36,678 nucleotides of DNA, from the NCBI GenBank assembly GCA_030747785.1, contig JASLKC010000053.1:1-36678 (forward strand), written 5' to 3'. The notes under the pieces are model-generated. The model was not told where the DNA came from. It made no database searches and was given only the letters and a program-made list of their open reading frames with translations. Source of the DNA: Candidatus Poseidoniaceae archaeon. Its GTDB lineage: Archaea; Thermoplasmatota; Poseidoniia; Poseidoniales; Poseidoniaceae. Positions 32,527-36,678 of the stretch are shown here, one piece after another (position 1 is the first letter of the stretch; every line of letters begins with the position of its first letter). Position numbers and translations under genes: made by a program.

Positions 32527-34173
32527 ATGCGAGTGAGCCGCTTGTCCCGTAGACATCCGTCTCAATGGCTTTCATTTCTCGCTCTCATTGTGACGGGTGT
32601 CATGATTTTCATCGGTGAAGGTGTCGCTAGTGGTGGCGGTGCAATCGATGCAGGGATTCACCTACCCGAAGGATTAGGCAATGCTCCAGTTTTCGTTGGC
32701 TTAGGAATTCTATTCTTAGTTTATGCGCTGATTATTACTGAATTTGTGCATCGAACTCTGGCTGCAGCAATAGGTGGACTTCTAGCTGTTTTTGCACTTA
32801 ACTACTATATCGGCGAATCATTAACTCTTGCCCAAGTTACCACGCTTATCGAATGGGAAACAATTGGTCTTTTGTTAGGAATGATGGTGATGGTTGGAAT
32901 CATGTCGCATACGGGAGTATTCGAATGGTTTGCTGTTGAAGCCTACAAAAAAAGTGGTGGAAATGTTTGGACCCTGATTGTAATTCTGTGTATTGTAACT
33001 GCGGTTTTATCCGCATTCCTAGATAATGTAACAACAATGCTTCTGTTGACACCAGTGACTATCCAATTAGCAAGAGTGCTAGATCTCAAACCAATACCAA
33101 TTCTCATTTCTGAGGTATTATTCTCAAATATTGGTGGAACTGCAACAATGATTGGAGACCCACCAAACATCATTATCGGTTCTTTGATGAGTAGTGCTGC
33201 AATCGAAGGTTCTGAGTATCCTTCGCTCGCTGAGCATGGAATTAGTTTCAATGATTTCATTGTCGAATTAGCTCCTGGTATTCTATTGACTATTGTTCCT
33301 ACCTTCATGTTCTTGAAGTGGATGTACAGTGAGGAATTTAGTGGCGAGAGAATTCGAGATGTTGCTGAATTAGAGTCGAAATATGGCATCAAGGACAGCA
33401 AGATGCTATTGAATTCAGGCATTATTCTATCACTTGTAATCACCGGATTTTTCCTTCACCCGATTATACATATTCCCGTTTCGTGGGTTGCACTAGTCGG
33501 CGCAGTTGCTATGCTATTGGTTACTAATAGGCATGAATTGGAAGAGCCATTGGAGAAGGTGGAATGGTCCACTCTGATTTTCTTTGCAGGGCTATTCGTT
33601 TTGATTCATTCCCTACAACATCTAGGAGTAATTGATTGGATTGGAAATCAAGTCATTTCAGGCATCCTACTTTTCCCGGATGACGAAACATCGAGGCTCG
33701 TTGCAGCCCTTGTGATTATCCTGTGGGTGAGTGCAATCGCTTCTGCTTTTATCGACAATATCCCCTACACTATTACGATGGTACCAGTCGTTCTTCAGAT
33801 TTCTTATGAACTAAATATTTCACTTGGGCCGATGATTTGGGCCCTAGCATTTGGTGCTTGTCTTGGAGGAAATGGTACTTTGATTGGAGCATCAGCAAAC
33901 GTGGTTACTGCTGGTATGTCAGAAGAAGCTGGCTACCCTATTTCCTTCAATCAATTCTTCCGCGCCGGATTCCCTGTAATGCTCATTACCGTCACAATAA
34001 TCACTTTCTATGTAGTATTGGTATTCGGTGTTGATCCTATATTCAAATGGGTTCTTCTTGGGATTGCATTATTTGGAATTATTTGGCAATATGCACGAGG
34101 ACGTTCTAAGGGCGATTCGTGGGCTTCTGCTATGGTAGACAGTGAATCGATTCTTAATTTCGAAGAGGAGTAA
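32527..34173 (+). CDS. NhaD/ArsB/P-protein family ion transporter
   Basis: This 548-residue integral membrane protein has about twelve hydrophobic segments and the two-fold repeat of the IT (ion transporter) superfamily. The first repeat has [21 protein letters not shown] and [18 protein letters not shown]. The second has [20 protein letters not shown] and [20 protein letters not shown]. These hairpins form the transport site in NhaD Na+/H+ antiporters and ArsB. The N-terminal segment is longer than in small ArsB proteins. No arsenic gene is nearby, so a Na+/H+ or organic anion role is more likely for a marine cell; the substrate cannot be read directly. ATG 32527 is chosen with AGGTGGG upstream; GTG 32515 is an alternative. 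It follows the YhbY-like gene by 37 bp. Confidence 0.88.
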   Translation: MRVSRLSRRHPSQWLSFLALIVTGVMIFIGEGVASGGGAIDAGIHLPEGLGNAPVFVGLGILFLVYALIITEFVHRTLAAAIGGLLAVFALNYYIGESLTLAQVTTLIEWETIGLLLGMMVMVGIMSHTGVFEWFAVEAYKKSGGNVWTLIVILCIVTAVLSAFLDNVTTMLLLTPVTIQLARVLDLKPIPILISEVLFSNIGGTATMIGDPPNIIIGSLMSSAAIEGSEYPSLAEHGISFNDFIVELAPGILLTIVPTFMFLKWMYSEEFSGERIRDVAELESKYGIKDSKMLLNSGIILSLVITGFFLHPIIHIPVSWVALVGAVAMLLVTNRHELEEPLEKVEWSTLIFFAGLFVLIHSLQHLGVIDWIGNQVISGILLFPDDETSRLVAALVIILWVSAIASAFIDNIPYTITMVPVVLQISYELNISLGPMIWALAFGACLGGNGTLIGASANVVTAGMSEEAGYPISFNQFFRAGFPVMLITVTIITFYVVLVFGVDPIFKWVLLGIALFGIIWQYARGRSKGDSWASAMVDSESILNFEEE

Positions 34174-34237
34174 TGTTGCCCATTGTGGCGGTGTCTTCAA
34201 AGGTCTGACGCACTGTGAGAGATTTAGAGGCGGTTCG

Positions 34238-35578
34238 ATGCAAGAGTGCAGAGTCTGTGGAATGCTCTTCCTAGGAGGGGGTGCTTGCCCATCATGCGGC
34301 TCGCAAGTTTCCATCGATCATTCGACTGAAACTCCCACTTTCAACGATGATGAAGAGGGCATCCCAGGCCTCGAAGATGTTGCAGAAGCAATCGGTTCAA
34401 AAGCCGAAGAAAAATCAAATTCAAGCGGTCTTCTATTCGGCATGGGGGCGACGGCTGAAGTCATCGAGTCTAACCTTCCATTCGGTGTTGGTTCACTTGT
34501 GGAAAGCGGTGTAGAAGTTGCAATGCCATATGCTGATGAATTAGATGTTCTAGATATGCGTTCTGAAGTTGAGCAGTCCGAACCAGAGTTGGAAATCGTG
34601 CCAGAACCAGAACCTGTACCAGAACCTGAACCTGAACCAGAACCTGTTCCTGAGCCAGAAGCAGTGCCAGAACCAGAACCTGTACCAGAACCAGAACCTG
34701 TACCTGTGCCAATTAGACTCCAAGCAATACCGATTGCCGAACCAGAACCCGAACCAATTAGACTCCAAGCACTTCCGATTCTAGAGCCTGAATCAGAACC
34801 GGTTCGCGTCGAAGCAATTCCTGTGGCTGAACCAAAAATCATGCATATTGATGCAACTGATGATGTTGTGCCGGAAGATGTTCCAGATATGTGGCGTATT
34901 GATGCTGCTGAAGTGGATATGGATGAGATTTATGCTCAGGAGGAACAGATTGTGGAGATTAGTTATGGTGATGAACTCACCAACGATGATGTCATTGTAC
35001 AATTCGATGAATTCCATCATGAAGCAGATGGTTTCAGCGTAGGCAAGATGGATTCTGCACCTGAATTACATCCTGCTAAAGCCTTACCAGTCAATGTTGA
35101 AGGTAATAATCCAGTTAGCGAACTTATTATCACGGCCTTTGAGCACATGGAGGACTCTTCCTGGATGCAAGCCGCTCAGATACTACAAGGCGCATCTGCA
35201 CTGAAGCAAAATGACCCAGCGATTTTGAATAATCTTGGACTTGCATTATTGCAACAATCGCTCGAAATGGATTCTACTGGAGACTCAATGGCCACTTCAC
35301 AATACGAGGCTGCTATCATGGCACTGAGACAAGCTGCAAAAATCGATACTGCCAATGATACGATTTTGCTAAATCTCGCACACACATTATTGGTCAGCGG
35401 TCGGTCAGACAAGGCACTTGGCGTTGCCCAAGTTCTTTGTTCAAGGACTGTTGATTTAGAAGCAGAAAATCTACGTGGTGCGTGCCTGATTCAATTGGGT
35501 AGAGGGGAAGAAGCCAGGGCGGTCCTAACGCCGTATATGAGCGACCCATTAGTTGTTGCAAATTTAGGTAGGATCTAA
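34238..35578 (+). CDS. Zinc ribbon - PEP repeat - TPR protein
   Basis: This 446-residue protein starts at ATG 34238, where the zinc ribbon begins (Cys4, Cys7, Cys17, Cys20: [10 protein letters not shown] ... CPSCGS). An acidic region follows, then a Pro-Glu-Pro tract (about residues 120-158) and a degenerate 15-residue repeat, [41 protein letters not shown]. The C-terminal 155 residues are TPR-like helical pairs ([60 protein letters not shown]). There is no signal peptide or TM, so it is cytosolic and probably a protein-protein adaptor. The stiff PEP stretch would act as a spacer between ribbon and TPR. The partner is unknown. It is the last gene before the 23S rRNA leader. Confidence 0.8.
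   Translation: MQECRVCGMLFLGGGACPSCGSQVSIDHSTETPTFNDDEEGIPGLEDVAEAIGSKAEEKSNSSGLLFGMGATAEVIESNLPFGVGSLVESGVEVAMPYADELDVLDMRSEVEQSEPELEIVPEPEPVPEPEPEPEPVPEPEAVPEPEPVPEPEPVPVPIRLQAIPIAEPEPEPIRLQALPILEPESEPVRVEAIPVAEPKIMHIDATDDVVPEDVPDMWRIDAAEVDMDEIYAQEEQIVEISYGDELTNDDVIVQFDEFHHEADGFSVGKMDSAPELHPAKALPVNVEGNNPVSELIITAFEHMEDSSWMQAAQILQGASALKQNDPAILNNLGLALLQQSLEMDSTGDSMATSQYEAAIMALRQAAKIDTANDTILLNLAHTLLVSGRSDKALGVAQVLCSRTVDLEAENLRGACLIQLGRGEEARAVLTPYMSDPLVVANLGRI
34600..34834 (+). repeat. In-frame PEP and 45-base tandem repeats
   Basis: Positions 34600-34711 are imperfect repeats of CCAGAACC-type hexamers encoding Pro-Glu-Pro/Val-Pro. From 34712 two and a half 45-base units follow (34712-34756, 34757-34801, 34802 onward). 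The first two units share the exact 18-mer CCAATTAGACTCCAAGCA at their junctions, which points to recent duplication. Confidence 0.8.
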
Positions 35579-35889
35579 TCGGCGCTAAACCGGTTGGATA
35601 TTGATAGGTATTTTCTACCAAATTTCCGCTCGAATTTCGGCTTCTATAAACGCAGTACTGCGAGACATTTCTGTACATCTACACAACCCCTCACTTCCAA
35701 GGCCTACTGCGGAGTCTTGATATACGGGAGGTAGGTCGGGGGGTTGCTTATGCACCCGAGCATGCCTGTCATGCTTGGGGAAGTGACTAGGAGGGCCGCC
35801 CTGCGGGGGTACGGTCTTCCCAAGATGTCTGAATTGGCATGACTGGATACCGAAGGGTTACTCGCACAGGTGTGGTACATACACATTCT
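35579..35889 (+). other. Intergenic region: 23S rRNA promoter/leader
   Basis: No gene or tRNA is visible here. A TATA-like CTTCTATAAA lies at 35641-35650 and TTGATATA at 35717-35724; either could be box A for the rRNA. Two hairpins lie further on. AGCATG/CATGCT within CCCGAGCATG ... CATGCTTGGG spans 35756-35779. GGAGGGCCG pairs with CGGTCTTCC across 35790-35820, with two G-U pairs. These fit a structured pre-23S leader or the 5' half of a processing stem. The absence of a 16S gene and spacer tRNA shows the 23S gene is transcribed separately. Confidence 0.5.
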
Positions 35890-36678
35890 GTTGCTACAAC
35901 CCATCTGGGGGATCGCTCGGCTTGAGTACCGAAGAAGGTCGTGACAAGCTGCGATAAGCTGCGGGGAGACGCATGAGTGTCTTGGATCCGCAGATAGCTG
36001 AATGGGACTTCCTATCCCTTAGGGGATGATCGCTTATGCGATAGGGAACCCCCCGAATTGAAGCATCTTAGTAGGGGGAGGAAAAGAAATCAATGAGATT
36101 CCGTAAGTAGTGGCGAACGAACACGGAACAGGACAAACCGAATCCCGATTTGAAAATGAGGGACATGTGGTGTGACCATTTTTTGCCTAAATCACTGAAA
36201 TAGAAGTCGCCTGGAACGGCACAGCCATAGAGGGTGAAAGTCCCGTATATGCAAGTGACATGGCCACGTAATGGCTCAAGAGTAGTGTGCGTTGGATATC
36301 GCGCATGAATATGGGAGGCAGGAACTTCCAATCCTAAATATATCTCGAGACCGATAGTTTACAAGTAACGTGAGTGAAAGCTGAAAAGAATCCTTAGCGG
36401 GATGTGAAAAGAACGTGAAACCAGATGGGTACAGGCTGATAGGGCGTGAAAGCGAAGATATGAGCAGCGTCCTATCGTGCGTTTCGAAAAATGCCCCAGG
36501 GAGTCTTGATCATTGGCGAGGTTAAGTGGTTGATCCACGTAGCCGAAGGGAAACCGACAAGTCCGCAGCAGTTTACTGTGAGGGACGAAGTGTGCTCGCT
36601 TGGAGTCAATGGTGGAGGACCTGAAGCCCGACGATCTATGCCTGGCCAGATTGAAGCCCGACGAAAGTTGGGTGGAGG
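35890..36678 (+). rRNA. 23S ribosomal RNA, 5' part (cut by the window end)
   Basis: The sequence shows conserved 23S landmarks in order. GGATCGCTCGGCTT and GACAAGCTGCGATAAGCT are near the 5' end. GAATGGGA and CTTAGTAG then AGGAAAAGAAATCAA follow. Later come GTAAGTAGTGGCGAACGAA, GTAACGTGAGTGAAAGCTGAAAAGAA, GAAAAGAACGTGAAACC and GCCGAAGGGAAACCGA. By alignment from memory with other archaeal 23S genes, the mature 5' end is near 35890 (GTTGCTAC), give or take ten bases. About a quarter of the gene is present. Reading frames drawn across this part are not coding. Confidence 0.96.

Noticed and set aside
34600-34711. The hexamer tract as a CRISPR-like or non-coding repeat
   Set aside because: The units are adjacent, without spacers, stay in frame and encode Pro-Glu-Pro, so this is a protein linker.
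34318-34842. A 174-codon minus-strand frame rich in Gly-Ser repeats
   Set aside because: The GSGSGTGS pattern is only the reverse complement of the PEP codons of the plus-strand gene.
36068-36331. A minus-strand open frame in the last kilobase
   Set aside because: It lies within unmistakable 23S rRNA sequence.
1-36678. CRISPR arrays, insertion sequences, integrases, prophage or defence islands
   Set aside because: No regularly spaced repeats, transposase or recombinase motifs, terminal inverted repeats or nuclease-type defence genes were seen on either strand.

Overview
The window reads as a fosmid-sized piece of a planktonic euryarchaeon, most likely Marine Group II (Poseidoniales) or a close relative in the Thermoplasmata. 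The archaeal signals are a type II (archaeal) GAPDH, the archaeosine synthase ArcS, archaeal uS15, RNase P protein Rnp4, a UPF0201-type RNA-binding protein, and archaeal-type GltX and PheT. The right end is the 5' part of a 23S rRNA gene that follows a protein gene, with no 16S rRNA or spacer tRNA before it. Unlinked 16S and 23S genes are a known Thermoplasmata trait. Many large secreted, single-anchor proteins also fit this group. The assignment is inference, because no marker comparison could be run.

Left part (1-9.9 kb): the 3' end of a membrane-anchored surface protein, a small helical protein, a lipoprotein zinc metalloprotease, a small membrane protein, a pyroglutamyl-peptidase/Nudix fusion, a UPF0201 RNA-binding protein divergent from a family 2 glycosyltransferase, a zinc-ribbon membrane protein, DnaJ, and a large secreted protein convergent with dnaJ.

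Middle part (9.9-26.4 kb): mostly information processing. It holds arcS, rps15, a degenerate DHH/RecJ-Cdc45-like gene, gltX, rnhB and pheT. Between them lie two more large surface proteins, a GXGXG-domain protein related to glutamate synthase, a divergent aquaporin-like membrane protein standing alone between strong terminator-like sequences, and the archaeal gap gene.

Right part (26.4-36.7 kb): a 1598-residue membrane-anchored subtilase, then a tight same-strand run adk - rnp4 - yhbY-like - NhaD/ArsB-type permease. After that come a zinc-ribbon/PEP-repeat/TPR protein, a structured leader, and the 23S rRNA gene, which is cut by the window end.

The most striking unexplained signal is a shared cytoplasmic C-terminal tail. 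The first surface protein and the giant subtilase are 26 kb apart and otherwise unlike each other. Both end in signal peptide/ectodomain/one TM/proline-rich linker architecture (the N-terminus of the first is outside the window) followed by a nearly identical Trp/Gln/His/Tyr-rich module (GLPxGWxxxQWQHYGHQ). This looks like a docking or sorting tag inside the cell. Other points worth a second look are the peptidase-Nudix fusion with both active sites intact, the aquaporin-like protein lacking both canonical NPA motifs, a GltB-like protein with its domains in reversed order, and a near-perfect hairpin with a UUCG loop and T-tract in an archaeal convergent region.
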